A stretch of 38,972 nt of DNA from an uncultured Bacillota bacterium (GCA_947168485.1 CAMVLZ010000013.1:1-38972), one strand, 5' to 3'; positions 9,301-18,472 are shown, numbered from the stretch's first letter. The notes: generated by a model from the letters alone, not told the origin. Translations and numbers: made by a program.

Positions 9301-12300
9301 CATTTGCACTACTTGAATTATTAGCAGCACTTCCTGTAGCAGCAGCATTTCCTGATCCAAATACACTACCAGTAGCAGGTTTACCTGTCTCATTAGCAGT
9401 ACCTATAACACTAGCTCCATCTATATAAATAGATGAATCACCATTAACTATCGCAGTTGCTCCATTACCTCCAGCATAAGCACTACCAGTAATAATACCA
9501 TCAGTTATATAAATATTAGTATCTCCAGTAACAACACCAAAGTTACCTCCACCATATACATTATTATTAACTTTAGAATCATCTATATCAACAAAAGTAT
9601 CTCCATTAACTTGAGCTTGGTTTCCTCCACCAAACAAAGTATTAATAACAGATCCATTTTTAATAGTAACATTTGTAGATCCTGTATTAGCTTTATTTCC
9701 TCCACCATATACAGCATCAACTACAGCTTTATCAACAATAACTTTAGGATTAGTAGTAATTCCACCATCATTATTACCACCATATACAGATCCAACATTA
9801 ACAGTAGCACTATTATTACCAATTTGAACATTAGCATTAGTAACATCACCAGATTCATTAGCGCCACCATATACTGAATCAATAGTTCCACCTAAAATAT
9901 CAACATTAGTAGTTGTAACACCTACTTTGTTACCTCCACCAAAGACATCAGTTATTTCACCACTATAAGTAGTAACATTAGAAGTTGTAACAGTTCCACC
10001 ATCATTATTACCACCATATATTTGTCTAGCAACAATAGTTCCAGTAGAACCAGAACTACTTCCAGAAATAACAGTAGTTTTATTTACATTTCCAGAAGTA
10101 TTTGAACCACCAAATACTTGATCACAAGTACCATTTTGTAAATTAATATTAGTACCTGTAGTTACATTAGCAGAATATCCTCCACCATATATATCATTAC
10201 ATGTACCACTAGCTAGAGTAACATTAGTTGTTCCAGATGAAGCAACATTTCCTCCACCATATATGTCTTCAGTAATGCTAGCACCATCAAATGTAACATT
10301 AGTTGTAGTTGCAGTACCACCTTGATTATTACCACCAAATATATTTTTAACACTACCAGATGTAGCAGTAACATTTGTAGTAGTAACAGTTCCACTTTGA
10401 TTAGATCCACCATAAATATTTTCAGTTACAGTAGAACCTTGTAAGTATACTTTAGTAACATTTTGACCAGTGTTATTACCTCCACCATAAACATTACCTA
10501 CAGTACCACCATTTAAGTATACTTTATCATCTTTAGCAGGAGAACCCATCATATCATTACCACCATATACAGCAGTAATATTACCTCCGTCTATATTAAC
10601 AGTAACATCTCCCCAAACATTAGGAGTAAATGTTGTACCACCATTTGTACCACCTTTAGCTCCACCAAAGACATTACCAGTAACTACTCCATTATTAACA
10701 GTAACAGTAGTAGTGTAATTAGAAGTAGAAGTACTATTATAATTTCCATTAACAGTACCAAATGCTGAACCACCATAAACATTTTCACCAATATTTAATG
10801 CAGTAGTATCAGCACTACCAATATTAACAGAAACATTTCTAGTTACAGCAGTACCATTATGTCCAGTATATCTACCACCTTCACCACCACCATATACACT
10901 TTTAGTGACAGTTCCATTTATAATATTTAAATTTGTATTTCCATAAATTGTACCATCAGTTTTACTACCACCATAGATAGAATCCTTAACAGTACAATTA
11001 CCATCCATAGTAATATTAACAGTAGAAACAACACTTGAACTACCAGCTCCATTATTATTTCCACCACCATATACACTACCTTGAATAGTACCACTATTTA
11101 ATAATATCTTAGTATTAGTAGTACCACTAGCCTCTAAACCAACAGCACCATAATTACCTCCACCAAAGACATTACCATTAATAGTACCACCATTTATTAA
11201 CACAGTAGAATTTAAAGCAGTACCAATATCTTCTCTTGAATCATTACCGTTACCAATACCAAATACATTACCTATTCCTTGACCAAAGGCAGTATTTGTA
11301 CCAGTAACACCAACGGTAGCATTACCACCAACATATACAAATGTTGATCCAGTTAAGATACCAGTTTCATTACTTCTAGCAGTAATACTATATCCATTTG
11401 AACCACCAAATACACTAGTTTTAACAGTACTACCAGAAAGATTAATAATACGATTTCCATATGTTTCAGCAGAACCAGCTCCACCAAACACAACATCTAT
11501 TTCTCCACCTTTTAAATTCATGAAAGTATCATTCTTATCAGCTCTAGTACTACTAGTACCAAGTCCTCCAACAAGTACATAAATACTTCCACCTTCTACA
11601 GTAATACTACGACTAGCAAACACAGTACCACCACGTCCACCTACATAAATACCAGTATAAGGGTCATATTTACTAGAACCAAATACTCCACTCTTAACAT
11701 TGATATTATATAAAACACCATTATCATTAGAAGAACGTAAAGTACCACCAGCAGCACCCTGTACAGAATAATAAACATCTAAATCATCATTATTATTAGT
11801 AACAATCCTATCATAATCATTACCTAATATTAATTGTCCATCTAAATATAAATTACCAGAATAACTCCAAGTTTCAGTACCATAAATATTACTATATCTA
11901 CCACTCTCTACAATAGTAGTATATCTCTCTGGATTAGCTTGAGATCCAACAGTAGTATTTCTTCCTCCAGCACTACCTCCAAATACAGAAGTAGCAGCTA
12001 CATATCTAGCATCAGTAATACCTCTACCTATCTTCAAATTATGATAATTACCAATAATAGCAACAGTATTATTACTTAATCCAGAAGAAGCAATTGATGT
12101 AGATCTAGCAGCTCTATTATAAAAATACATATATTCTATTCTCGCATCTTCATTAAGATACATATAATTAGAAGAATTAGTAATTCTACGATTAGCATAT
12201 AAAGTATTATTATTTAAACCAGTAATAGTACAAGGTTTATTAATATTAAATGCATTAACATTAGCATTAATAACCATAATATTAGTATCTCTAGTAACTA

Positions 12301-14368
12301 AATAATAATATTTATCATCACCATCTTCTAATGTTTGATTAATATCTTGTACTAAAGAATAAACATCACAACTTCCAGAACAAGTACCACTTAACTGAGT
12401 TCCAGTAAGATTATAATATCCATTTTGAGATTGTCCATTATTAAGAGTAACTTTTTCAAAATAACCAGCTACACTATCTCCAATATTAATTAAATATGAA
12501 TAATTCCAACTAGTAGGTTGTGGAAGTGTACCATTATATACACTAGCTCCATAATAATAACTTAATGTATATACAGTCTCTGTAGTATATTCTTCTATTC
12601 GTTCATAATATGTACAAGTTCGATTTTGATATCCATAACGTCTACTCCAAGTAGGTTCACAATAACTATTAGATAAACTTTGTCCATATTGATTTACAGC
12701 ACCACTCGGATAAGCAACTCCATAAGGATCAGTAGTAGATTCAATAGTTCTTCTAACATAAACCTCAGGGAACTCAACACCATCTTCATAAACAGGAGTT
12801 CTATTAGTTATAGGTACCATCTCACGAGATTTTAAATCATCTTGATTATTACCAGTAACAGTAGTAGCTTCAGTCCAAGAAGCTTGCATGTTAATATTAA
12901 TAACTTCTCCAGCAGTATAACTACTAATAGGAACTCTTAAATATCTAACATAAACATCAGTATCTAAACTAACAGTCGCTCCAGGATAATTAGTAACCCA
13001 TCCATTAAAAGCTAAATCATTAGGTCTATCAGCATAAGGATTATCAATTAAAGGAATTTCAATATATTTATTACTTCCACTACCCTTAATAGGATAATAT
13101 TTATAATAAATAATCTTAGATACTTGTTCATTTAAAGAAACATATCCAACAGCACTATCATCATTAATATCAGTACCATCATATGAGATATATACTTTAG
13201 CTAAATTAGAATCACTATATAGATTCAAACTAGTACCATCAGGAATAATACCATCAGATTTCTCAGTATAATTACGACCCATATAGTCATTATAATCACT
13301 AGTTAAATCATTAACATACAATGTATTACCAACTACCCCATTATCATGTAATGTAATAGTACTAGCATTAAAAGAAAAACTCTTTTTAGCTTTAGCACTC
13401 TTTTCAGTAACTACATCTACATAGAATAATTTTTCATTATCAAATTTCCATTCAAAGTCTTTTAATTTATTATTAAATAACTCTAATATAGCTTTACTAC
13501 TAATATCATCATCATTATAAATAAACTTATCTTCACCAGTCATTTTAATAATATTATTAGTTTTAATACCCTCATCAATATAATTAAATTCATCTAAACT
13601 CAAACTAGTATCAATTCTATAAATAATATTATTAACATCACTAAATATATTACTACTTATAATAGCAACATTAGTATCATATTTAGAACTAATCTTACCA
13701 TCAACAAATATATTATTAATATTTTTACTCTCTTCAACACTACCAGTTAATAAACCAATTCCACTACTAGCAACACTCTTAGTATTATCTAATTTAATAT
13801 TAATTCTAGATAAACTAATATTATTAATATTACTTTCTCCAGTAACAAAACCAGCTAAACCACCAACGTATAAAATAGAACTATTTTGAACAGGTTCAAT
13901 ATTAAAATTACTAATATTTAAATACTTAATTTCAGCTCCATCTAAATTAGAAAATAACCCATAACATTCAGAATCTCCAACATCATAACTACTTGTCATA
14001 TTGATATTAGAAATGTATTTTGAATTACCATCTAAATGTCCTTTAAAAGTAGCAAAAGGAGTAATATAATGATTATCCAAATCTATATTAGCCCCTAATT
14101 TATAATATTTATCAATATAATTTTTATCTTTATCTTCAAGTACTTTCTTTAAATACATTAACTGTTCACCATCATTAATCATATATGGATTAGCTTCTGT
14201 ACCATTACCTGAAGCAAAATCAGTTCCTATAGTTACTCCATCCCACTTAGTATAAGTAACTTCTGCTAAAGAACCATTAGAAAAAAAAGAAACAATACTA
14301 AAAGAAAAAACTAATAGTACAAACATAGCAAAAGTAATATACATTAATTTATTCTTTGTATTGCTCAT
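6347..14368 (-). CDS. Giant (2673-residue) secreted beta-repeat surface protein
   Basis: The protein has an N-terminal membrane signal (about 8-30) with likely cleavage after GSLA. An N-terminal domain contains GNGTEANPYMIND and DLDNHYITPF blocks, typical of surface proteins that start with a right-handed beta-fold. An InlB-like repeat lies near FNGWV. A long array at about residues 795-1790 carries roughly 30 copies of a [VI][YF]GGxN-type glycine motif (for example VYGGGNNNG, IYGGSNQSG), each ending a rung of about 20-30 residues rich in T, N and V, which suggests a parallel beta-helix or beta-solenoid. Several domains of 100-200 residues follow. There is no C-terminal membrane segment or sorting motif. 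It is preceded by a GGGAGG ribosome site and lies between the SipW-type peptidase and its apparently inactive relative. Function is unknown; a large adhesin or scaffold is the natural inference. Confidence 0.8.
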   Translation of the reverse strand: MSNTKNKLMYITFAMFVLLVFSFSIVSFFSNGSLAEVTYTKWDGVTIGTDFASGNGTEANPYMINDGEQLMYLKKVLEDKDKNYIDKYYKLGANIDLDNHYITPFATFKGHLDGNSKYISNINMTSSYDVGDSECYGLFSNLDGAEIKYLNISNFNIEPVQNSSILYVGGLAGFVTGESNINNISLSRINIKLDNTKSVASSGIGLLTGSVEESKNINNIFVDGKISSKYDTNVAIISSNIFSDVNNIIYRIDTSLSLDEFNYIDEGIKTNNIIKMTGEDKFIYNDDDISSKAILELFNNKLKDFEWKFDNEKLFYVDVVTEKSAKAKKSFSFNASTITLHDNGVVGNTLYVNDLTSDYNDYMGRNYTEKSDGIIPDGTSLNLYSDSNLAKVYISYDGTDINDDSAVGYVSLNEQVSKIIYYKYYPIKGSGSNKYIEIPLIDNPYADRPNDLAFNGWVTNYPGATVSLDTDVYVRYLRVPISSYTAGEVININMQASWTEATTVTGNNQDDLKSREMVPITNRTPVYEDGVEFPEVYVRRTIESTTDPYGVAYPSGAVNQYGQSLSNSYCEPTWSRRYGYQNRTCTYYERIEEYTTETVYTLSYYYGASVYNGTLPQPTSWNYSYLINIGDSVAGYFEKVTLNNGQSQNGYYNLTGTQLSGTCSGSCDVYSLVQDINQTLEDGDDKYYYLVTRDTNIMVINANVNAFNINKPCTITGLNNNTLYANRRITNSSNYMYLNEDARIEYMYFYNRAARSTSIASSGLSNNTVAIIGNYHNLKIGRGITDARYVAATSVFGGSAGGRNTTVGSQANPERYTTIVESGRYSNIYGTETWSYSGNLYLDGQLILGNDYDRIVTNNNDDLDVYYSVQGAAGGTLRSSNDNGVLYNINVKSGVFGSSKYDPYTGIYVGGRGGTVFASRSITVEGGSIYVLVGGLGTSSTRADKNDTFMNLKGGEIDVVFGGAGSAETYGNRIINLSGSTVKTSVFGGSNGYSITARSNETGILTGSTFVYVGGNATVGVTGTNTAFGQGIGNVFGIGNGNDSREDIGTALNSTVLINGGTINGNVFGGGNYGAVGLEASGTTNTKILLNSGTIQGSVYGGGNNNGAGSSSVVSTVNITMDGNCTVKDSIYGGSKTDGTIYGNTNLNIINGTVTKSVYGGGEGGRYTGHNGTAVTRNVSVNIGSADTTALNIGENVYGGSAFGTVNGNYNSTSTSNYTTTVTVNNGVVTGNVFGGAKGGTNGGTTFTPNVWGDVTVNIDGGNITAVYGGNDMMGSPAKDDKVYLNGGTVGNVYGGGNNTGQNVTKVYLQGSTVTENIYGGSNQSGTVTTTNVTATSGSVKNIFGGNNQGGTATTTNVTFDGASITEDIYGGGNVASSGTTNVTLASGTCNDIYGGGYSANVTTGTNINLQNGTCDQVFGGSNTSGNVNKTTVISGSSSGSTGTIVARQIYGGNNDGGTVTTSNVTTYSGEITDVFGGGNKVGVTTTNVDILGGTIDSVYGGANESGDVTNANVQIGNNSATVNVGSVYGGNNDGGITTNPKVIVDKAVVDAVYGGGNKANTGSTNVTIKNGSVINTLFGGGNQAQVNGDTFVDIDDSKVNNNVYGGGNFGVVTGDTNIYITDGIITGSAYAGGNGATAIVNGDSSIYIDGASVIGTANETGKPATGSVFGSGNAAATGSAANNSSSANVYINGGTIYGNVYGGANTSKVYGKTNVYLGTNSLPSGVNLEENDLHIYGTVFAGGEANASGSENYDFSFVSVTDDAQIIIDGKNYGTHNHDFIVNGSFFGSGNNSVIASTATSTIYIRNLGTRDSINEAVSIQRASKVVIDNSCLELSGTVDTTNDYATIKYSISRVPDFTIKNGSMLLLRENANLLETFKSMVGEDGSEVKAVVNIDDESKTVTKNVDNRLYMLANKKLNVATNQDATTTGEVWGMTFLGMYTGSGHNPHFGVYDDSFSYGSETTSNDYIFAGTSVKGAHVTNHDIKKDGYYTNITANGDYTELKTEYITPHPNNSDFYIWSVGVTTINYEFTMTASKYSSLGTHNLGMDDFSHGSTIFNVLSFDAADLEDGIRLVDSNNVPKVAYDNNEANTVFGLSMKAETREWTNYGTTKLVSRDNGDYTGTEMYKTDSQSMEPSLMFYFYHAKNINTSGELGTVVVTLQALTPRNPIEYDENIVTITIHLEAVEYDLGDAYDASITYGKKYDLPSATAVNITNRSQFSAYFSMVATPESFKKFYGDDGDNYHAIVTNSVLPVGTEITLIDTSVDGQPKEYYYTVNSTNYAAKQAQLQSDHEVTYRLSDFIAMDSTTTSNTYDDETMNQIYYDSDHNLVVEEFMFIVDFKNCTNTQPSENNTFMLELRNNEDRTMYYVLSPRQELMKFSTYNESNSTLVETVNLGDYIYQDIDNNGSITTKVSYDVTDGRESIIDTNYESNVMGLNVEIIDSSNNTVSSSLLTGTSIMIGNQEYFADADGIFRIRLAGKVSNITNSMIFKTDDMLPAGNYKFKFSLFASSDGMHASANPVVVTKNVTVVATASSIIIKGDDKNKVVDGALSLNEMGSNKNAYTIKYTSTLSNPNIRVSLYKRDITNSDSSEYNEVDLTSLFDVNLNTPNHPQTMYEKTIPLDSSPININWTLQNNLTSGSYKLMVKLYDSDTLIDSDYEMIIVKKKLLDN
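8990..11990 (-). repeat. Coding repeat array encoding about 30 GGxN beta-rungs
   Basis: Within the giant surface gene the minus strand repeats a short block encoding [VI][YF]GG[GSAN]N, alternating with T/V/N-rich segments. On the plus strand it appears as many degenerate copies of a ccaccatata / ccaccaaa core. Unit length varies, so this is a diverged protein repeat and not a recent tandem DNA expansion. Confidence 0.8.
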
Positions 14369-14390
14369 AAGTCCTCCCCAAAATTATGTA

Positions 14391-15686
14391 TTATTCATTA
14401 ACATAATTTTTAATTTTAACTAATCTTTCAATCTTATCTAATTCAAATACATTTTTATTATCATATTGTTTAGATATCTTCTTCATAACATTAATTAAAT
14501 TCTTAATTTGTTTTTTAGAGTAATTATCACCCTTCTTTATAACTCTAAAATGATCTTCTTTATCAATCATAACTTTATATTTCATAATCTTAAATATTCC
14601 ATCAAAGAATGCCTCATCATTATAAATAACTGCTAAGAAAAGTATTCTTAAGAAAACATATATAGGCATCTCATATATTTTATTTCTAAGATTCTCATAT
14701 AAACCTATCTTTTCTAAATCATAATCATAAATCTCTTTAAATGAAGGATGTTCAACATTTTCAAATAAACTCTTAGTATCTCCTAAAAACAAGATATTAG
14801 CTATTTTGAAAACATATTGGTATTTACCTAACCATTTCTTAGTAAGTCTAGAAGTATCAATAGAATTATTTTTAACTCTTAATAAGTTATTAACTTGATC
14901 GATCAATTCTCTTTCTTTATCTTTTTGACTATTAGTAACTGTAACGATACTATTAGATTCCATATCAAGAACTTCTTCTTCCTCAAGTACTTCTATATCA
15001 TCATTATCTAATACTTCTACTTCTTGAATTTTCTTAATATCTTCAATTTCTTTCAAAGGAATAGTTATTGTTAAACCACTATGTTCAGGTTTCTTTCTAT
15101 CTTCAGGTGAACTAAATACATCTTGTGGTAAAACATCTTTATCAAAATCATGAACTATCCTTTCATCTTCTTCTTTAACAATAAATTTCTTAAATACTTT
15201 GTCAAAGTTTAATAAAACTACTCCAATAACTATTATTAAACATACCGCTATAAACTCAAGTATAGTCTTAGGAGAAACAACTCCAACAACTTTACCAATT
15301 ACACTCTTTCTAGTAATCGCATCATCTTGAGTATTATTCGCATCACCCTTAGTAATTATTCTATTACCACTAGTTTGGATAATTCTATGAGTAATAATAT
15401 CTCCATTCTTATTCTTATAAGTAATTATGTCATTATTCTTAACATCATCAGTTAAACGAACAAAAATAATATCATTTACTTCTATAGTTCCACTCATTGA
15501 TCCAGTCGCAACCACAAAATAAGAATGTCCAAAGATATTTACATAATCTTTTTTCATAATATCTGTAACTACAAAAGTATAAACAGATAACATAATTAAT
15601 AACACTAAAAACCCATAACCAACATATTTGATTCTAGGTTTAATTACATCTAATATTTCTATCATTTTGTCTTTCACACTATTCAT
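14391..15686 (-). CDS. SipW-type signal peptidase I with long C-terminal extension
   Basis: This is a membrane serine protease of the ER/archaeal-like S26B type, which in Firmicutes processes TasA/CalY-like proteins. It has a membrane segment at about 24-41, nucleophile Ser63 in VVATGSM, catalytic His100 in DIITHRII (histidine, not lysine, is diagnostic of the SipW type) and the KGDANNTQD motif at about 113-121. A second membrane segment lies at about 142-161. Most SipW proteins end soon after; this one carries about 260 more residues facing the cytoplasm: an acidic linker (EVLEEEEVLD) and a helical C-terminal domain with hydrophobic helices around 325-345, which I do not recognise. It heads the operon with the giant surface protein; the TasA-like candidate substrate lies 3-4 kb upstream on the same strand. 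Start ATG has GGAGTG seven bases upstream. Confidence 0.85.
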   Translation of the reverse strand: MNSVKDKMIEILDVIKPRIKYVGYGFLVLLIMLSVYTFVVTDIMKKDYVNIFGHSYFVVATGSMSGTIEVNDIIFVRLTDDVKNNDIITYKNKNGDIITHRIIQTSGNRIITKGDANNTQDDAITRKSVIGKVVGVVSPKTILEFIAVCLIIVIGVVLLNFDKVFKKFIVKEEDERIVHDFDKDVLPQDVFSSPEDRKKPEHSGLTITIPLKEIEDIKKIQEVEVLDNDDIEVLEEEEVLDMESNSIVTVTNSQKDKERELIDQVNNLLRVKNNSIDTSRLTKKWLGKYQYVFKIANILFLGDTKSLFENVEHPSFKEIYDYDLEKIGLYENLRNKIYEMPIYVFLRILFLAVIYNDEAFFDGIFKIMKYKVMIDKEDHFRVIKKGDNYSKKQIKNLINVMKKISKQYDNKNVFELDKIERLVKIKNYVNE

Positions 15687-15712
15687 ATAAACACTCCAAT
15701 TATTCTTATTTT

Positions 15713-15740
15713 ATTATATCATATTTACTATTAAATCCAA
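15713..15740 (-). promoter_or_regulatory. Promoter of the sipW-type/giant-protein operon
   Basis: Minus-strand -35 TTGGAT (15735-15740) and -10 TATAAT (15713-15718) with a 16-base spacer, about 27 bases before the start codon of the signal peptidase. Confidence 0.7.
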
Positions 15741-15807
15741 AGAATATTTAATAAAAAAAAAGAATAAAAAATATATGTAAAATATTAGTAAAATATAGCT
15801 GATTTAA

Positions 15808-15836
15808 TTTATAAAAAAAGTAAACTAATATATAAT
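15808..15836 (+). promoter_or_regulatory. Promoter of the SDR gene
   Basis: A perfect -10 TATAAT (15831-15836) lies 22 bases before the start codon. The -35 (TTTATA at 15808-15813, 17-base spacer) is weak. The ribosome site AAAGGAGG is strong. Confidence 0.5.
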
Positions 15837-15858
15837 GAAATTGTAAAAGGAGGATAAA

Positions 15859-16617
15859 ATGTTTAATTTAAAAGGTAAAGTTGCTGCTATAACTGGAGCA
15901 TCTAGTGGTTTAGGAAAACAAATGGCTCGTGCTTTTGCTGAACAAGGTGCTGATTTAGTTTTAATGGCAAGAAGAATCGAAAGATTAGAAGAACTAAAAG
16001 AAGAATTAGAAAAGAAAGGTGTTAAAGTTTTACCAATAAAGGTTGATGTTACTGATACAGTAAATGTAAACGAAGCAGCTAAACAAGCTGAAGAAGAATT
16101 TGGTAAAGTTGATATTTTAGTAAACTGTGCTGGTTCTGCTGAAAATGCTGGAGTATTAGAAATGACTGATGAAGATTGGGCAAAAACTATGAAAATTGAC
16201 CTAGATTCAGTATTCTATGTAACTAGAGCATTCGGTAACATAATGAAGAAAAATCATTATGGAAGAATAATCAATATTGCTTCAATGTATGGTTTAGTTG
16301 GAAATATGGCAATGGGAACAATTGCTTATCATACTTCAAAAGGTGGTGTTGTAAACTTCACTAGAGCTGCTGCTGCTGAATTAGCTAAAGAAGGAATTAC
16401 AGTTAATGCAATTTGTCCAGGTTACTTCGATACAGAACTAACTCATGATACATTAATTACTGATGAGTTCACAGCTTATATGAAAGGTACAGTTCCAATT
16501 GGAAGATATGGCCATGAAGGAGAATTAAACGCTGGAGCAATCTTCTTAGCATCAGAAGAAGCTTCATACGTAACAGGAGTAATCCTACCAATTGATGGTG
16601 GATACACTTGTGTATAA
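15859..16617 (+). CDS. Short-chain dehydrogenase/reductase (gluconate 5-dehydrogenase/FabG-like)
   Basis: This 252-residue cytoplasmic NAD(P)-dependent oxidoreductase has the glycine-rich nucleotide-binding motif TGASSGLG at 14-21, the NCAG structural motif near 90, the catalytic Ser in NIASMYG (about 142), the YHTSK Tyr-x3-Lys pair at about 158-162 and a C-terminal DGGYT motif. The full classical SDR catalytic set and length are present. The INIASMYGLVGN segment resembles gluconate 5-dehydrogenases more than FabG, but SDR substrate cannot be assigned from sequence alone. It is monocistronic, with a strong AGGAGG ribosome site and its own terminator, and stands alone on the plus strand inside an otherwise minus-strand surface region. 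Its G+C-richer, more optimised codon use suggests high expression. Confidence 0.9.
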   Translation: MFNLKGKVAAITGASSGLGKQMARAFAEQGADLVLMARRIERLEELKEELEKKGVKVLPIKVDVTDTVNVNEAAKQAEEEFGKVDILVNCAGSAENAGVLEMTDEDWAKTMKIDLDSVFYVTRAFGNIMKKNHYGRIINIASMYGLVGNMAMGTIAYHTSKGGVVNFTRAAAAELAKEGITVNAICPGYFDTELTHDTLITDEFTAYMKGTVPIGRYGHEGELNAGAIFLASEEASYVTGVILPIDGGYTCV

Positions 16618-16642
16618 AAGAGAAAAATAAAAAAAACAAAAC

Positions 16643-16673
16643 AAAAAAACTAATTAAATAATTAGTTTTTTTT
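16643..16673. terminator. Bidirectional intrinsic terminator between SDR and helical-protein genes
   Basis: An 11-bp stem (AAAAACTAATT 16645-16655 with AATTAGTTTTT 16660-16670) and AAAT loop, with T-runs in both directions, serves the convergent genes ending at 16617 and 16690. Confidence 0.85.
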
Positions 16674-16689
16674 ATATCTTAAATAAGTA

Positions 16690-18345
16690 TTAAAAAGTCT
16701 CTATTTCTTCTTGTTCTTCTATAACTATAGGTTCTATAGTATTAGCTTTACATATAAAGTTCATATCCTCTAAACTTAAAGAAGATTTATCAATATTTTG
16801 AACTAAATTAATATAAGAAATAGTACTCATAGTCTCATCTAATTGAGCTTTACTAACATCAGTAGTATTAATATTTAATCCTAATAATTTATACTTTTCA
16901 GATACAATATCCTCCATCTTAGTAGTACTAAAACAAGGTATTTTTCTTAAAAACTCATTAGAAGGATTATATAAAAATCTAAAGAATAAATTAATTTCTT
17001 TATCTAGATCAAATTCATTTTCTTCTTCTTTACTACAAATCTTCTTTAATTCACCAACTAAATAGTCAAAAGAAGATGCAGCAGTCATAAATAAATCATA
17101 CATAGAAGAAGATTCATTAATAAATTTACCTAAACTAACACTAATATCATAAGTAGTTTTCTTATTATATAATTCACTATATTTTTTAACTTCATCATTA
17201 ATCTTAACTTTATTTAATTTAATATCACTAGGATTATATTTAGCTAAGAAACCAATACCATTAGCCTTCAAATAACTATTATATATTTTAATTCTATTCT
17301 TATTTGAAGTTTCTAATTCCTTATCATTAGCCTTAGAATCAGCAATAACCTTATCTTTTTCACTATATTTTTTCAATAAATCAGTAATTATAGGCATATA
17401 TCTATAATACTTTTTTAATAAAACTAAAGTAGTATAAAGATCCATACAAGAATCATTAAATTTAGCTTTATCAACATCAGATAAATCTTTATAATTACCA
17501 TTACAATATAAATTATAATTCTTTTCTCTAGCTTCACTATTATCTAAATAATCATCTATATTTAAAGTATTATCCATAAATTTAGATAATAAATAATAAG
17601 CATCACTAGCTTTAGATTTACCTAGTTTAATTCTCTCATCTATATATTTATTAACAATACTCTTTTCATCACATTCATATGAATGTAATAACTTTGTAGT
17701 TTCAGAATCTAAATAATTAGATAATTCTTTACTATATTTATTTAAAATATCTATTAAATTTAAACGTAATTGATAACTAATATTAGGACATTCCCAATAA
17801 ATAGAATCAAATACTCTTCTCATATTAACAGAGAATTCTTCTTCATTATTTTTATCAGACTTAAAATACTCTTCCATATACTTCTTAGTAAACATAGTAT
17901 AACTAAAATCGTCTAAAGATAATTTTATATTAATATGATCAAATTTAGAAACAAACTCTTCTAAGCAATCATTAAGTACACTAAGAGAAATACCATCTTC
18001 TATTTTTTCTATTATTGAAGAAAAACCTAACTTAAAAGAATAATCTAAGTACTTATTAGACTTAATTACAGCATCATAAAGAGATGAAACAAGTTCTTTC
18101 TCAGTTTCATATTCTTTGCTTTTATCTTGAGGCATTAAAGATTTAGCTTTATCTTTCATAATATTAAGAACACCATTTTTATATTGAGTAAATATTTTTA
18201 TTTGTTTAACACAATAATCATTTCTATCACTAACAGCTTTTTCATGAAACTTCTCTCTAACTTTATTAGTACCAGATTCAGCTTCTAAAACAAAATTAGT
18301 AATATGATTTCTATCTATTTCAATTAATTTCTTTATACTATCCAT
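16690..18345 (-). CDS. Large helical cytoplasmic protein of unknown function
   Basis: I do not recognise this protein. I start it at the ATG at 18345 (MDSIKKLIEIDR), giving 551 residues. That codon overlaps the end of the upstream 44-residue gene and has GGTGAG six bases before it; the longer frame would overlap that gene further. The product is rich in K, E, N, L and I, almost entirely predicted helix, with no signal peptide and no membrane segment, and ends in an acidic tail (IEEQEEIETF). Cysteines are scattered and form no metal motif. It is translationally coupled to the 44-residue protein and lies downstream of two TasA-related genes, with a hairpin between, so it may be a cytoplasmic partner of that surface system. 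This is inference from position only. Confidence 0.7.
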   Translation of the reverse strand: MDSIKKLIEIDRNHITNFVLEAESGTNKVREKFHEKAVSDRNDYCVKQIKIFTQYKNGVLNIMKDKAKSLMPQDKSKEYETEKELVSSLYDAVIKSNKYLDYSFKLGFSSIIEKIEDGISLSVLNDCLEEFVSKFDHINIKLSLDDFSYTMFTKKYMEEYFKSDKNNEEEFSVNMRRVFDSIYWECPNISYQLRLNLIDILNKYSKELSNYLDSETTKLLHSYECDEKSIVNKYIDERIKLGKSKASDAYYLLSKFMDNTLNIDDYLDNSEAREKNYNLYCNGNYKDLSDVDKAKFNDSCMDLYTTLVLLKKYYRYMPIITDLLKKYSEKDKVIADSKANDKELETSNKNRIKIYNSYLKANGIGFLAKYNPSDIKLNKVKINDEVKKYSELYNKKTTYDISVSLGKFINESSSMYDLFMTAASSFDYLVGELKKICSKEEENEFDLDKEINLFFRFLYNPSNEFLRKIPCFSTTKMEDIVSEKYKLLGLNINTTDVSKAQLDETMSTISYINLVQNIDKSSLSLEDMNFICKANTIEPIVIEEQEEIETF

Positions 18346-18472
18346 CTTGCTCACCATTTTCTGTAATAATAGATTCATTTAAATATTTTATATGTTCTTC
18401 TATAAGATAATAAACCTCTAATATCTCTTCAGGCGTTAAATTTTCTATTTGCTTTAAAATCTCTTTGTCCAT
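18338..18472 (-). CDS. 44-residue helical protein, coupled to the downstream gene
   Basis: A short frame starting MDKEILKQIENLTPEEILEV runs to a TAG inside ATGGATAG, whose ATG starts the next gene. It has an excellent AGGAG ribosome site seven bases upstream and an alternating charged/hydrophobic pattern consistent with one or two amphipathic helices. The overlapping stop/start is the classic arrangement for translational coupling, so it is very probably real despite its size. Function is unknown; a binding partner or regulator of the 551-residue protein is a reasonable guess. Confidence 0.7.
   Translation of the reverse strand: MDKEILKQIENLTPEEILEVYYLIEEHIKYLNESIITENGEQDG

Noticed and set aside
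9611-9877. An 88-residue open frame on the plus strand inside the giant surface gene
   Set aside because: It is the antisense shadow of the repeat array (S/I/N-rich composition mirrors the repeats) and has no ribosome site.
10213-10413. A 66-residue out-of-frame minus-strand frame in the same array
   Set aside because: A frame-shifted reading of the repetitive codons, rich in L/V/M, with no start signal.
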